Source of the DNA: Nocardioides anomalus
Lineage (GTDB): Bacteria; Actinomycetota; Actinomycetes; Propionibacteriales; Nocardioidaceae
NCBI RefSeq assembly: GCF_011046535.1
Contig: NZ_CP049257.1
Location: 248,001-312,000 of the forward strand
DNA length: 64,000 nt
Direction: 5' to 3'
The position numbers and the translations under genes are program-made. The number at the start of each line of letters is the position of its first letter. Positions within the stretch are counted from its first letter, which is position 1. The notes beneath the pieces are model-generated. The model worked only from the letters and a program-made list of their open reading frames with translations, did not search any database and was not told where the DNA came from. This document shows positions 8,091 to 15,778 of this stretch, piece by piece.

Positions 8091-9485
8091 GTGCGTCGGA
8101 GCAGGATCGTGGTGCCGCTGGCCCTGGTGGTGGCGGCGGCGCTGGCCGGGTGCACCGACGACGAGGGCGATCCCGGCCCGGTCCCGCCCACCAGCTCGCA
8201 GGCCGCAGGTCCCGTCTCGCTGAGCTTCGCGGTGTGGGGGAGCGGCCCCGAGGTCGACGCCTACGACCGGGCGGTCGACGCCTACAACACCGAGCACCCC
8301 GAGACCAAGGTCAAGGTCAAGGCCTACGGGACGCACTCCGACCTGCTGGCGGCGCTCGAGGACGGCGGCCCGCAGCCCGACGTGTTCCTGGTCAGCCGCG
8401 GCGACCTGCAGCAGGTCCGCGAGCGCGAGCTCAACCGACCGATCGGCGCGCTGCTGGACGAGCGCGACGTCGACTTCGGCGACGGCTACTCCCGGGTGGC
8501 GCTCGAGGCGTTCTCCGGCGACCGCGACCTGCAGTGCATGCCGTACGGCATCTCGCCGATGGTCATCTACTACAACAAGGCGCTGGTCGACTTCCCGGCG
8601 ATGGCCGAGCGCGGGCTCGACGTGCCCACCGTCGACGACGAGAACCTCCAGCGGCGGCCGTCGTGGAGCCTCGAGCAGTTCCAGGTCGCGGCGGACTACG
8701 CGAGCCGGCCGCGCAAGGGCATCGGCGGGTTCTACGTCGCGCCGACGCTGCGGGGGCTGGCGCCGTTCGTCTACTCCGGTGGCGGCGAGGTCTTCGACGA
8801 CGACCAGAGCCCGACGTCGCTGTCCTTCTCCTCCGACGACACCCGCTCGGCGCTGGAGGACGTGCTGCCGGTGCTGCGCGACCCCAAGCTCGGGCTGACC
8901 GCGGAGCAGCTGTCGCAGAAGACGCCGCTGGAGTGGTTCCGCGAGGGCAAGCTCGGGATGATCGCGGGCTTCCGCGACCTGGTGCCGCAGCTGCGCTCGA
9001 CCGCGGTCGACTTCGACATCATGCCGATGCCGGTGGTGGGCGATGCCGCGACGGTCGGCGACCTCACCGGCGTCTGCATCGGCGCGCGCTCCGACGCCGT
9101 GGCCGAGGCCGCCGACTTCCTCGTCGACTTCGTCTCCACCGACGCGGTGTCGACGGTGGCCGCCGCCGGGTACCTCGCGCCGGCCAACACCCAGGTCGCG
9201 CTGTCCGACGCCTTCCTCCAGCCCCGCAAGCGGCCGCTGCACTCCGCGGTCTCCAACAACAGCATCCGCAGCATGCGCGTCGCGCCGTTGCTGGAGGACC
9301 CCGCGGCGCTCGAGGACGCGGTGGCCGCACCGCTCAAGGAGCTGCTCGAGGACGAGGTCCTCGACAGCGACACCCTGTCGGCCCTCACCGACCAGATCGA
9401 CGAGGCCTCCAAGGCGGTGCTGTCCCCGCCCGACACCGAGTCGCCGAGCCCGGACAGCAGCGAGAGCAGCGACAGCGGCGGCTGA
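8091..9485 (+). CDS. Extracellular solute-binding lipoprotein (ABC transporter type 1, sugar-like)
   Basis: A 464-residue protein. Its N-terminus has Arg residues, a hydrophobic core and the lipobox LAGC (Cys at about residue 21), so it should be a lipoprotein on the outer face of the membrane. The rest follows the family-1 solute-binding fold: an SFAVWGSGPEVDAY start, the QPDVFLVSRGDL block and a central MPYGISPMVIYYNK. These proteins usually deliver sugars or polyols to an ABC importer. No permease or ATPase gene is adjacent, so this is an orphan binding protein. GTG start with a clear GGAAGGAGG site about seven bases upstream and a TAGGGT -10 at 8061-8066. The C-terminal tail is Ser/Asp-rich low complexity. 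Confidence 0.85.
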   Translation: MRRSRIVVPLALVVAAALAGCTDDEGDPGPVPPTSSQAAGPVSLSFAVWGSGPEVDAYDRAVDAYNTEHPETKVKVKAYGTHSDLLAALEDGGPQPDVFLVSRGDLQQVRERELNRPIGALLDERDVDFGDGYSRVALEAFSGDRDLQCMPYGISPMVIYYNKALVDFPAMAERGLDVPTVDDENLQRRPSWSLEQFQVAADYASRPRKGIGGFYVAPTLRGLAPFVYSGGGEVFDDDQSPTSLSFSSDDTRSALEDVLPVLRDPKLGLTAEQLSQKTPLEWFREGKLGMIAGFRDLVPQLRSTAVDFDIMPMPVVGDAATVGDLTGVCIGARSDAVAEAADFLVDFVSTDAVSTVAAAGYLAPANTQVALSDAFLQPRKRPLHSAVSNNSIRSMRVAPLLEDPAALEDAVAAPLKELLEDEVLDSDTLSALTDQIDEASKAVLSPPDTESPSPDSSESSDSGG

Positions 9486-9507
9486 GTCCGCGGGCCCTCT
9501 CCGGGCT

Positions 9508-10836
9508 TCAGTCGGCCTCGGCCTCGGCCTCGGGCTGCGGCTCGGGCTGCGGCTCGGGTTCCGGCGGCTGCCGGTCCGCCTCCAGGATCGCGCGTACGAC
9601 GGGGGGCCCGGCCAGGTCGACCTGCCACGGCCGCGCGCCGAGCCCGGACAGCGCGACGGCCACGGCCGCCGCGAGGGAGTCGGGGTCGCGGGTGGGCGGC
9701 GGGGTCCACAGCACCCGGCGCAGGTAGTCGGGGGTCAGCAGGTTCTCCACCGGCAGCTCCAGCTGCTCGGCCAGGGCGGTGAGCGCCTCGCGGGCCAGGG
9801 CGAGCCGGCGGGCGGCGACGGGGTCGCGGTCGGCCCACGCGCGTGGCAGCGGGGGACCGTCGGTGCGCGGCGCCCGGGTCGGCAGGTCGGCCTCGTCGGC
9901 GGCCACGACGTCGCGCAGGGCGCCGATCCAGCGCGAGGCGTAGCGCTCCGCGCCGCGGCCGTGGAACCCGGACGTGCCCAGCAGCGCGTCGCGCTCGGTC
10001 GGCATCGCCTGGGCGGCGGCCACGATGGCGGAGTCGGGGATGATCCGGCCGGGCGTCACGTCGCGGCGCTCGGCCAGGGCGTCGCGGGTCTCCCACAGCG
10101 CCTTGACCGCGCCGAGCCCACGCCGGCCGCGGATCCGGTGCATGCCGGACGTGCGGCGCCAGGCGTCGACCCGCGCGGTGGGCTCGAAGGAGAGCAGGTG
10201 CGCGAACTCCTGGCGCGCCCACTCGTCCTTGCCCGCGGTGACGAGCTGCTCGGCGAGGGCGTCGCGCAGCTCGACGAGGACCTCGACGTCCAGCGCGGCG
10301 TACTCCAGCCAGGGCTCGGGCAGCGGGCGCCGCGACCAGTCGACCGCGGAGTGCTCCTTCTTGAGCCGCTGGCCCAGCACCGTCTCGACCAGCGTGGCCA
10401 GCCCGACGCGCGGGTAGCCCAGCAGCCGCCCGGCCAGCTCGGTGTCGAACAGGGCGGCCGGCCGCAGGCCGACCTCGGCCAGGCACGGGAGGTCCTGGGT
10501 GGCGGCGTGCAGGATCCACTCGGTGCCGGCCAGGGCCTCGGCCAGCGGCGCGAGCGAGTCGAAGGCGATCGGGTCGACCAGCCAGGTGCCGGCGCCCTCG
10601 CGGCGCAGCTGGATGAGGTACGCGCGGGAGGAGTAGCGGTAGCCCGAGGCCCGCTCGGCGTCGATGGCGACCGGGCCGCTGCCGGCCGCGATGGCGGCGC
10701 AGGCCTCGGCCAGGCGCGCGGGGGTGTCGGTGACGGCGGGCAGCCCGTCGCGCAGGAGGAGGAGCGGGCGCTGCTCCTCGGCGGCGTCCTCGGGCTGCTC
10801 GGGCTGCTCGGGGCTGTCGGTGGCGGTGTCCGGCAT
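9508..10836 (-). CDS. rnd: Ribonuclease D-like 3'-5' exoribonuclease with HRDC domain
   Basis: A 442-residue DnaQ-like exonuclease. The first exonuclease motif (AIDAERASGYRYSSRAYLIQ, around residue 58) is present, and the later acidic motifs appear in WILHAATQDLPCL and EYAALDVEVLVEL. A C-terminal HRDC-type helical domain follows, then a low-complexity Pro/Glu tail (QPEPEPQPEPQPEAEAEAD). RNase D family enzymes trim stable RNA 3' ends. Synteny DUF3000-rnd next to hemE is common in actinobacteria. The ATG at 10836 overlaps the DUF3000 stop as TGATG, which sets the start. Open frame continues further upstream but belongs to another product. The acidic N-terminal 25 residues are probably disordered. 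Confidence 0.9.
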   Translation of the reverse strand: MPDTATDSPEQPEQPEDAAEEQRPLLLLRDGLPAVTDTPARLAEACAAIAAGSGPVAIDAERASGYRYSSRAYLIQLRREGAGTWLVDPIAFDSLAPLAEALAGTEWILHAATQDLPCLAEVGLRPAALFDTELAGRLLGYPRVGLATLVETVLGQRLKKEHSAVDWSRRPLPEPWLEYAALDVEVLVELRDALAEQLVTAGKDEWARQEFAHLLSFEPTARVDAWRRTSGMHRIRGRRGLGAVKALWETRDALAERRDVTPGRIIPDSAIVAAAQAMPTERDALLGTSGFHGRGAERYASRWIGALRDVVAADEADLPTRAPRTDGPPLPRAWADRDPVAARRLALAREALTALAEQLELPVENLLTPDYLRRVLWTPPPTRDPDSLAAAVAVALSGLGARPWQVDLAGPPVVRAILEADRQPPEPEPQPEPQPEAEAEAD

Positions 10837-11465
10837 CAGGCCCCCGAGCCGCGCTGACCCCGGCGGCTCGGGATGACGGCCACGCCGTCGGGCACCGGCG
10901 GCAGCCCGACCGCCGTGCAGAGCAGCTCCCCCCACGCCTCGACGTGCGGCGCGACGTCGAGGTCGGCCGCGCCGAGTGCGTGCAGCGGCGTCCAGGACGC
11001 CCGGATCTCCAGCTGCGCGGTCGCGCTCTCCTCGGCCATCCCCCCGAAGCTCTCGGTGGCCACGCGGGTGACCGAGCCCGACGCCATGGTGTACGCCGCG
11101 CCGTGGGCGTCCAGGGCGTCGGTCAGCCAGGTCCAGCCGACCGCGGCCAGCATCGGGTCGGTGATCAGCTCGACGTCGATCTCGGCGCGGGCGTAGGCCA
11201 CGCAGCGGAACTGGCCGTCCCACGCGTCGTTCCCCGCCGGGTCGTGCAGCAGGATGATCCGGCCGGTGCCGACCTCCTCGCCGTCCACGTCGACGTCGGC
11301 CGACAGCGCGGCGGCGTACGGTGCGATGCGCTGGGGCGCCGGCATCTCCTCGCAGTGCAGCTCGGGGCGCAGCGGGGCGGCGCGCATGGTCGCGACGGCC
11401 GCCCGGAACTCCGGCGGCTCGCCGGCCGCGCCCGCACCCGGGCGCGTCTCCTGACGCACGACCAT
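10836..11465 (-). CDS. DUF3000 family protein
   Basis: A 209-residue protein matching actinobacteria-specific DUF3000. The recognisable core runs from PEFRAAVATMRAAPLRPEL through IAPYAAALSADV and GRIILLHDPAGNDAWDGQFR. No function is known for the family; its gene typically sits beside RNase D and opposite hemE, exactly as here. The ATG at 11465 lies six bases after a TACTGT box (complement of 11472-11477), consistent with leaderless transcription from a divergent promoter shared with hemE. The stop is overlapped by the start of rnd, so the two form an operon. No membrane or export signal. Confidence 0.9.
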   Translation of the reverse strand: MVVRQETRPGAGAAGEPPEFRAAVATMRAAPLRPELHCEEMPAPQRIAPYAAALSADVDVDGEEVGTGRIILLHDPAGNDAWDGQFRCVAYARAEIDVELITDPMLAAVGWTWLTDALDAHGAAYTMASGSVTRVATESFGGMAEESATAQLEIRASWTPLHALGAADLDVAPHVEAWGELLCTAVGLPPVPDGVAVIPSRRGQRGSGA

Positions 11466-11534
11466 GGGCACACAGTAGGTCGGGAGACGAATCTCGATGT
11501 GCGAACACGCCGGGCCGCCTGACAGGCTGTGTGG
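11466..11534. promoter_or_regulatory. Divergent promoter region between DUF3000 and hemE
   Basis: Sixty-nine bases hold two outward -10 boxes: TACTGT on the minus strand (11472-11477) six bases from the DUF3000 ATG, and CAGGCT on the plus strand (11523-11528) six bases from the hemE GTG at 11535. Both are compatible with leaderless messages. No palindromic operator stood out. Confidence 0.45.
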
Positions 11535-12575
11535 GTGACGGAGTCCGCGGTGAGCCCGCAGCACAGCGCGTTCCTGCGGGCGGTGCGCGGCGAGCCGGTG
11601 CCGCACACCCCGGTCTGGTTCATGCGCCAGGCGGGCCGCTCCCTGCCGGAGTACCGCAAGGTCCGCGAGGGCGTCGGCATGCTCGAGAGCTGCATGGACC
11701 CCGACCTGACCACCGAGATCACCCTCCAGCCGGTCCGGCGCTACGGCGTGGACGCGGCCATCTTCTTCTCCGACATCGTGCTGCCGCTCAAGGCGGTGGG
11801 CGTCGACCTGGACATCAAGCCGGGCGTCGGCCCCGTGGTGGCCACCCCGGTCCGCACCCTGGCCGACGTCGAGGCCATCCCCGACCTGACGCCCGAGCAC
11901 GTCCCCTACGTCACCCAGGCCATCGGCCAGCTGGTCCGCGAGCTCGGTGCCACCCCGCTCATCGGCTTCGCCGGCGCGCCGTTCACCGTGGCGTCGTACC
12001 TCGTCGAGGGCGGCCCGTCCCGCGAGCACGCGCTCACCAAGGCCATGATGTTCGGCGCCCCGGAGGTCTGGGACGCGCTGATGCGCAAGATCGCGGGCAT
12101 CGCCGCGACGTACCTCGAGGTCCAGGTCCGCGCTGGCGCCTCGGCCGTCCAGCTCTTCGACTCCTGGGCCGGTGCGCTGGCCCCGCAGGACTACGCCGCC
12201 TCGGTCCAGCCCCACTCCGCCCGCGTGCTCGAGCACGTCGGCACCCTCGGGGTGCCCCGCATCCACTTCGGCGTCGGCACCGCCAACCTGCTCGGCGCGA
12301 TGGGCGAGGCCGGCGCCGATGTCGTCGGCGTCGACTGGCGCACCCCGCTCGGCACGGCCATCGGCCAGGTCGGCGACCGCGCGGTGCAGGGCAACCTCGA
12401 CCCCACGCTGGTCTTCGCGCCCACCGACCTGATGCTGGCCCGCGCCGCCGAGGTCATCGAGGCCGGCCGGGCCGCCCGCGGCCACGTCTTCAACCTCGGC
12501 CACGGCGTCCTGCCGAGCACCGACCCGGACCAGCTCCAGCGGCTGACCGAGTTCGTGCAGTCCTACCCGCTCTGA
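11535..12575 (+). CDS. hemE: Uroporphyrinogen decarboxylase
   Basis: A 346-residue enzyme that decarboxylates uroporphyrinogen III to coproporphyrinogen III in heme synthesis. The N-terminal signature VWFMRQAGRSLPEYR, which contributes substrate-binding Arg residues, and the C-terminal HVFNLGHGVLP block are intact. Length is normal for the family. GTG codons occur at 11529 and 11535; I chose 11535 because a CAGGCT box ends six bases before it. Its 3' end overlaps the convergent NYN gene by 13 bp. In this lineage the product feeds the coproporphyrin-dependent branch, and the matching oxidase (17998) and coproheme decarboxylase (29427) are also in the window but separated by inserted genes. Confidence 0.96.
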   Translation: MTESAVSPQHSAFLRAVRGEPVPHTPVWFMRQAGRSLPEYRKVREGVGMLESCMDPDLTTEITLQPVRRYGVDAAIFFSDIVLPLKAVGVDLDIKPGVGPVVATPVRTLADVEAIPDLTPEHVPYVTQAIGQLVRELGATPLIGFAGAPFTVASYLVEGGPSREHALTKAMMFGAPEVWDALMRKIAGIAATYLEVQVRAGASAVQLFDSWAGALAPQDYAASVQPHSARVLEHVGTLGVPRIHFGVGTANLLGAMGEAGADVVGVDWRTPLGTAIGQVGDRAVQGNLDPTLVFAPTDLMLARAAEVIEAGRAARGHVFNLGHGVLPSTDPDQLQRLTEFVQSYPL

Positions 12576-13633
12576 GAGCGCCGCGACGAGCGCTTGCGGG
12601 TGGTGACCACCGGCGCGGCCGGCGCCGCCGGCGCCGCCGGCGCGGCTGGCGCCTCGGCGCCGGGTGTGGCGGCGGGTGTGGCGGCGGGCTCGGTGGCCTT
12701 GGCCGCCGCGCTCTTCCTGGCCGCCGGGGCCTTGGCGGTCTTGGCGGTCTTGGCGGTCGGGGCGGTCGGGGCGGTCTTGGCGGTCGTGGCGGTCTTCGCC
12801 GTCTTCGCCGCGGGGGCCGGCTCGACCACGGGCTCGGCCGGCGGGGCGGCCTTCTTGGCCCCGCCGCGCCGACCTGAGCGCCCGGTGGCGGGCGCGGGCG
12901 GCTCGGCCTGCAGGCGGACCCGCGTCGAGCCGCTCTCGGTCTGCACGACGTCGAGGTAGTCCTGCGCGCGGACCAGCGCGGTCAGCCGCGGGAAGCCGTA
13001 GTTGCGCGAGTCGAAGGACGGGTAGCGCGCGCTCAGCACGCTGCCCACGCCACCGAGGTTGGTCCAGCCGTCGTCGCCCGAGGTGTCGTCGATGGCCTGG
13101 GTGAGGATGCTGCGCAGGTCCGGCAGCGGCACCGACGCCTCCTCGGCCTCGGACCCGGCGGCGTCGGTCGCGGGCTCGGCCGACGGGCCGCCCGCCCGCA
13201 GCACCTCGAGGAAGACGAACCGGTCGCAGGCGTTCTGCAGCGACTCCGGTGTCTTGCGGCGCCCGAAGCCGATGACCCGTCGACCGGACTCCCGCAGCCG
13301 GGTGACCAGCCGCGTGAAGTCGCTGTCGCTGGAGACGATCGCGAACGCGTCGACGTTGCCGCTGTAGAGCAGGTCCATCGCGTCGATGACCAGCGCGAAG
13401 TCGGTCGAGTTCTTGCCGTAGGTGTAGGCGAACTGCTGGACGGGCTGGATGGCGTGCCGGTTGAGCTGGTCCTTCCAGCCGCTGAGGTGGTTGCTGGTCC
13501 AGTCGCCGTACGCGCGGCGCACGGTCGGCAGGCCGTACTTCGCGACCTCCGTCATCAACGCCGCCGCATCGCTCTTGGAGGTGTTGTCGGCGTCGATGAG
13601 GACCGCGATGCGGTCGGTCTCGGGGGAGGGCAC
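12563..13633 (-). CDS. NYN-domain (LabA/PIN-like) protein with LOTUS-like domain and repetitive Ala/Lys/Pro/Thr tail
   Basis: A 356-residue protein. Residues about 8-140 form a NYN domain (RIAVLIDADNTSKSDAAALM, then AIVSSDSDFTRLV), the PIN-like nuclease fold with spaced Asp residues suited to metal binding. A LOTUS/OST-HTH-like region follows near 180-250 (LPDLRSILTQAIDD), a domain that binds structured RNA in other systems. The last 100 residues are low complexity with iterated AKT/APT units, encoded by a 9-bp tandem repeat. Together this suggests an RNA-binding or RNA-processing protein. The GTG start is six bases after TAGTCT (complement of 13640-13645), a box that overlaps the stop codon of the upstream DUF4349 gene. 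Confidence 0.8.
   Translation of the reverse strand: MPSPETDRIAVLIDADNTSKSDAAALMTEVAKYGLPTVRRAYGDWTSNHLSGWKDQLNRHAIQPVQQFAYTYGKNSTDFALVIDAMDLLYSGNVDAFAIVSSDSDFTRLVTRLRESGRRVIGFGRRKTPESLQNACDRFVFLEVLRAGGPSAEPATDAAGSEAEEASVPLPDLRSILTQAIDDTSGDDGWTNLGGVGSVLSARYPSFDSRNYGFPRLTALVRAQDYLDVVQTESGSTRVRLQAEPPAPATGRSGRRGGAKKAAPPAEPVVEPAPAAKTAKTATTAKTAPTAPTAKTAKTAKAPAARKSAAAKATEPAATPAATPGAEAPAAPAAPAAPAAPVVTTRKRSSRRSQSG
12731..12809. repeat. Degenerate 9-bp tandem repeat inside the NYN-protein tail
   Basis: Units of the form ttggcggtc, with ggggcggtc and cgtggcggtc variants, repeat about eight times in frame and encode the Ala-Lys-Thr/Ala-Pro-Thr tail. Such tracts can change length by slippage without breaking the frame. 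Confidence 0.6.
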
Positions 13634-13642
13634 GAGTCGAGA

Positions 13643-14671
13643 CTAGGGCGTCCCCACCCCGGCCGCCCCGGCCGCCGGGTGCGCGCGGCGCCGCAGCCGG
13701 CGCAGCACGCTCCAGGTCGGTACGCCGACCAGCAGGGCCAGCCCCAGCCACGGCAGCAGTGCACCGGCCACGGTGGCCGAGGCGACCAGGAAGGTGAGCA
13801 GCGCGTCCCAGCCTCCGCTCAGCCCGGCCAGGAACCCCGCGTCGTCCTGCTCGGGCGGTGCGGCGTGGTCGGCCGGCGTGCGCTCGACGGTGAGGGTGAT
13901 GGTGGACAGCGACGTCTGGTCGGCCAGGTAGCGCTGCTGCGCCTCCAGCGAGGCGAGGTCGGCCTGGCGCCGCGAGAGCTCGCCCTCGACGGAGACCACG
14001 TCCTTGATCGAGGTGGCGGCGTCGAAGAGGGCCTGGATCCGCTCGATGCTGCGGCGCTGCGCCTCCACGCGGACGTCGGTGTCGAGGACCTGGGTCGTCA
14101 CGTCCGCGGTCTCGCGCTGCGACGAGACGAGGGTGGCCGCGCGGCCGAGCTCGTCCATGGCCGCGTCGAAGTCCGCGGTCGGGATCCGCAGCACCATCCG
14201 CGAGCGCAGCGGGTCGCCGTTCGGGTCGGTCTCGGTGTCGTCCTCGGCCACCTGGCCGCGGTGGCCGTCGACGACCTTGCGGACGTCGAAGAGCGCCTGG
14301 CCCACGTCGTCGGCGCGCAGGGCGACCCGCCCGGTGGAGATCACTGCCTGCTGCTCGGGCGCGGCCCGCGAGCCGCTGCCGGTGTCCGCGGCCGACTCCG
14401 CCGCGCTGCCGGCGTCGCCCGCGCCGCCCGCGTCGCCGCCCGCGTCGGGGGCCGGCGCGGCCGCCGAGGCCGCGACCGAGCCGGACGAGGCGTCGCTCCC
14501 GGCGTCGTCGGACGACGACGAGCAGCCCGCGAGCAGGGCCACCGCCGCCGCGGCCCAGACGAGATGCGCCAACCGCTTAACGGTTGAGCGCTTGGCATTC
14601 CTCCACGTCTGGAACTGTGCCAAGCGGTTAACCGTTGCGTGGTGTGCGTACCTGGGAGCGGCGGCCGTCAT
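13643..14671 (-). CDS. DUF4349 domain lipoprotein
   Basis: A membrane-anchored DUF4349 protein. It has a hydrophobic segment ending in the lipobox LLAGC followed by a Ser/Ala/Gly-rich linker. The DUF4349 core then runs from about VALRADDVGQALFDVRKVVD through a coiled-coil region (DTDVRVEAQRRSIERIQALF) to a C-terminal membrane segment and a basic tail. The family is thought to be a surface protein of unknown role. The start is uncertain. The only ATG in this frame near the lipobox is 14671 with AGGCGG upstream, but this leaves an unusually long 45-residue region before the hydrophobic stretch. A TTG at 14572 would give a normal-length signal without a ribosome site. The disputed stretch coincides with a palindromic repeat (14565-14637). 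Confidence 0.75.
   Translation of the reverse strand: MTAAAPRYAHHATVNRLAQFQTWRNAKRSTVKRLAHLVWAAAAVALLAGCSSSSDDAGSDASSGSVAASAAAPAPDAGGDAGGAGDAGSAAESAADTGSGSRAAPEQQAVISTGRVALRADDVGQALFDVRKVVDGHRGQVAEDDTETDPNGDPLRSRMVLRIPTADFDAAMDELGRAATLVSSQRETADVTTQVLDTDVRVEAQRRSIERIQALFDAATSIKDVVSVEGELSRRQADLASLEAQQRYLADQTSLSTITLTVERTPADHAAPPEQDDAGFLAGLSGGWDALLTFLVASATVAGALLPWLGLALLVGVPTWSVLRRLRRRAHPAAGAAGVGTP
14565..14637. repeat. Paired palindromic repeats at the 5' end of the DUF4349 gene
   Basis: Two 22-bp direct copies, 14565-14586 and 14616-14637, are identical at 18 positions. Three of the differences are G/C swaps that preserve each copy's own dyad (AACCG-CTTAA-CGGTT and AAGCGGTTAACCGTT). The unit as a whole is an inverted repeat: AACGGTT and CGCTTGGCA (14579-14597) pair with TGCCAAGCG and AACCGTT (14618-14636). 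The loop carries a GGAGG on the minus strand. This may be a double operator, an mRNA hairpin over the gene start, or a REP-like element. Its lower GC content and position in the leader support a regulatory role. Confidence 0.55.
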
Positions 14672-14723
14672 GCCGCCTGGGACGGGGGCGGCAGGGGCCA
14701 CGGTTCCGGCCGTTACCGGATCG

Positions 14724-15626
14724 TCACGCTCCGGCCGAGCGGGCCTGGGCGACCAGCGCGGCGTGCAGCTCGCGGACGGCGGCGGGGACGTGGTCGGCCC
14801 GGCGCTGCTGGAGCACCAGCGTCACGCCGGTGTGGTCGCCGGCGATGGGGCGGACGGTGAGGAGGCCGGCGCGCTCCAGCGGATCGCCGACGACGCTGTA
14901 CTCCGGCAGCACCGTCACCCCGAGCCCCTCGACCACGAGCAGCTTGCCCATCTCGGCGCCGTCGGTGGTGTGCCGGTCGCGGGGCAGGTCGGCGCCGAAG
15001 AGCCGGTGCGCGAAGCGGTGCATGAGGTAGCCGGCCCGCATCAGCACGAACCGCTCGCGCCGCAGCTGCTCCACCGTCACCTCCGCGTGCACGGCGAGCG
15101 GGTGGGCGGCGGGCAGCACGACGACCGGGCGCCCGTGCAGCAGGTCGGTGCCGACCAGGCCGGGGGAGCGGTCGTCGCCGTCGAGGACGTTGACCAGCCC
15201 CAGGTCGAGCGAGCCCTCGAGCAGCGCCTGGTGGATCTCGGCCTGCTGCTCGTTGACCACCTCGACGCTCGCGCCCGGTACGGCGGCCTGGAACCTGCGG
15301 ATCGCGGGTGCGAGCAGCGGCGCGGTGGCGGCGTTCACGGTGCCGACCCGCACGACCCGGCTGCCGGCCCGCTGGTCGCCGGCCGCCTCCTTGAGGCGGT
15401 CGACGGCCTCGAGCACCTCGACCATGTTGTGCAGCAGGTCGCGGCCCTGGGCGCTGATGCGCGCGCCGGACCGGCGCCGGTCGAGCAGGGTCACGCCGAG
15501 CTCGCGCTCCAGCTTGGTGATGGCCTCGCCCAGGGCCGGCTGCGACAGGTGCAGCCGCTCGCTGGCCCGGCGCAGCGAGCCGTGCTGGGTGACGGCGGCG
15601 AGGTACTCCAGCTGCTCGATGCGCAC
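14724..15626 (-). CDS. LysR-family transcriptional regulator
   Basis: A 300-residue LysR regulator. The N-terminal winged helix is clear: VRIEQLEYLAAVTQHGSLRR, then SERLHLSQPALGEAITKLE. A LysR substrate-binding domain with the usual two lobes follows. The GTG at 15626 was chosen because GGAGGAGG lies eight bases upstream and the protein then begins just before the HTH, as in the family. It is divergent from the monooxygenase operon at 15779 and most likely controls it, as LysR genes usually do. A 10-bp-arm palindrome in the intergenic region is a candidate binding site. The inducer is unknown; sulfur or organosulfur status is a guess from the target operon. Confidence 0.9.
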   Translation of the reverse strand: MRIEQLEYLAAVTQHGSLRRASERLHLSQPALGEAITKLERELGVTLLDRRRSGARISAQGRDLLHNMVEVLEAVDRLKEAAGDQRAGSRVVRVGTVNAATAPLLAPAIRRFQAAVPGASVEVVNEQQAEIHQALLEGSLDLGLVNVLDGDDRSPGLVGTDLLHGRPVVVLPAAHPLAVHAEVTVEQLRRERFVLMRAGYLMHRFAHRLFGADLPRDRHTTDGAEMGKLLVVEGLGVTVLPEYSVVGDPLERAGLLTVRPIAGDHTGVTLVLQQRRADHVPAAVRELHAALVAQARSAGA

Positions 15627-15778
15627 CCCGCGCCTCCTCCGCTCCGGACGAGGTGAGAGGCGGCGCCTCTCACCCGATAGCCGACTCCGCGCGCCGGTGG
15701 TGTGCATCTCCTGTCAGCAGGCGCTAAAGTACATGAAGCCAGTACAGATACATGACACCGCGGCTCGGAAGGTGTGAG
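15627..15778. promoter_or_regulatory. Divergent regulatory region of LysR and monooxygenase operon
   Basis: It contains a perfect inverted repeat, GGTGAGAGGC and GCCTCTCACC, with a 3-base centre (15652-15674), well placed as a LysR operator or an early stem. Further right, a lower-GC patch has TACATGA twice (15730-15736 and 15749-15755, 19 bp apart) and AGTACA twice (15728 and 15741). These fit tandem sites on one helix face or promoter elements of the + strand operon. GGAAGG precedes the ATG at 15779. Confidence 0.5.

Noticed and set aside
8091..9485. A complete sugar ABC importer
   Set aside because: Only the binding lipoprotein is present. Neighbours on both sides are unrelated and no permease or ATPase is encoded within the window.
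12613..12810. CRISPR-like or intergenic repeat array
   Set aside because: The repeats are 3- and 9-bp in-frame units inside the NYN gene tail, with no spacers.
15652..15674. Terminator for the LysR gene
   Set aside because: The dyad lies upstream of both divergent starts, not after a stop codon, so an operator role fits better.
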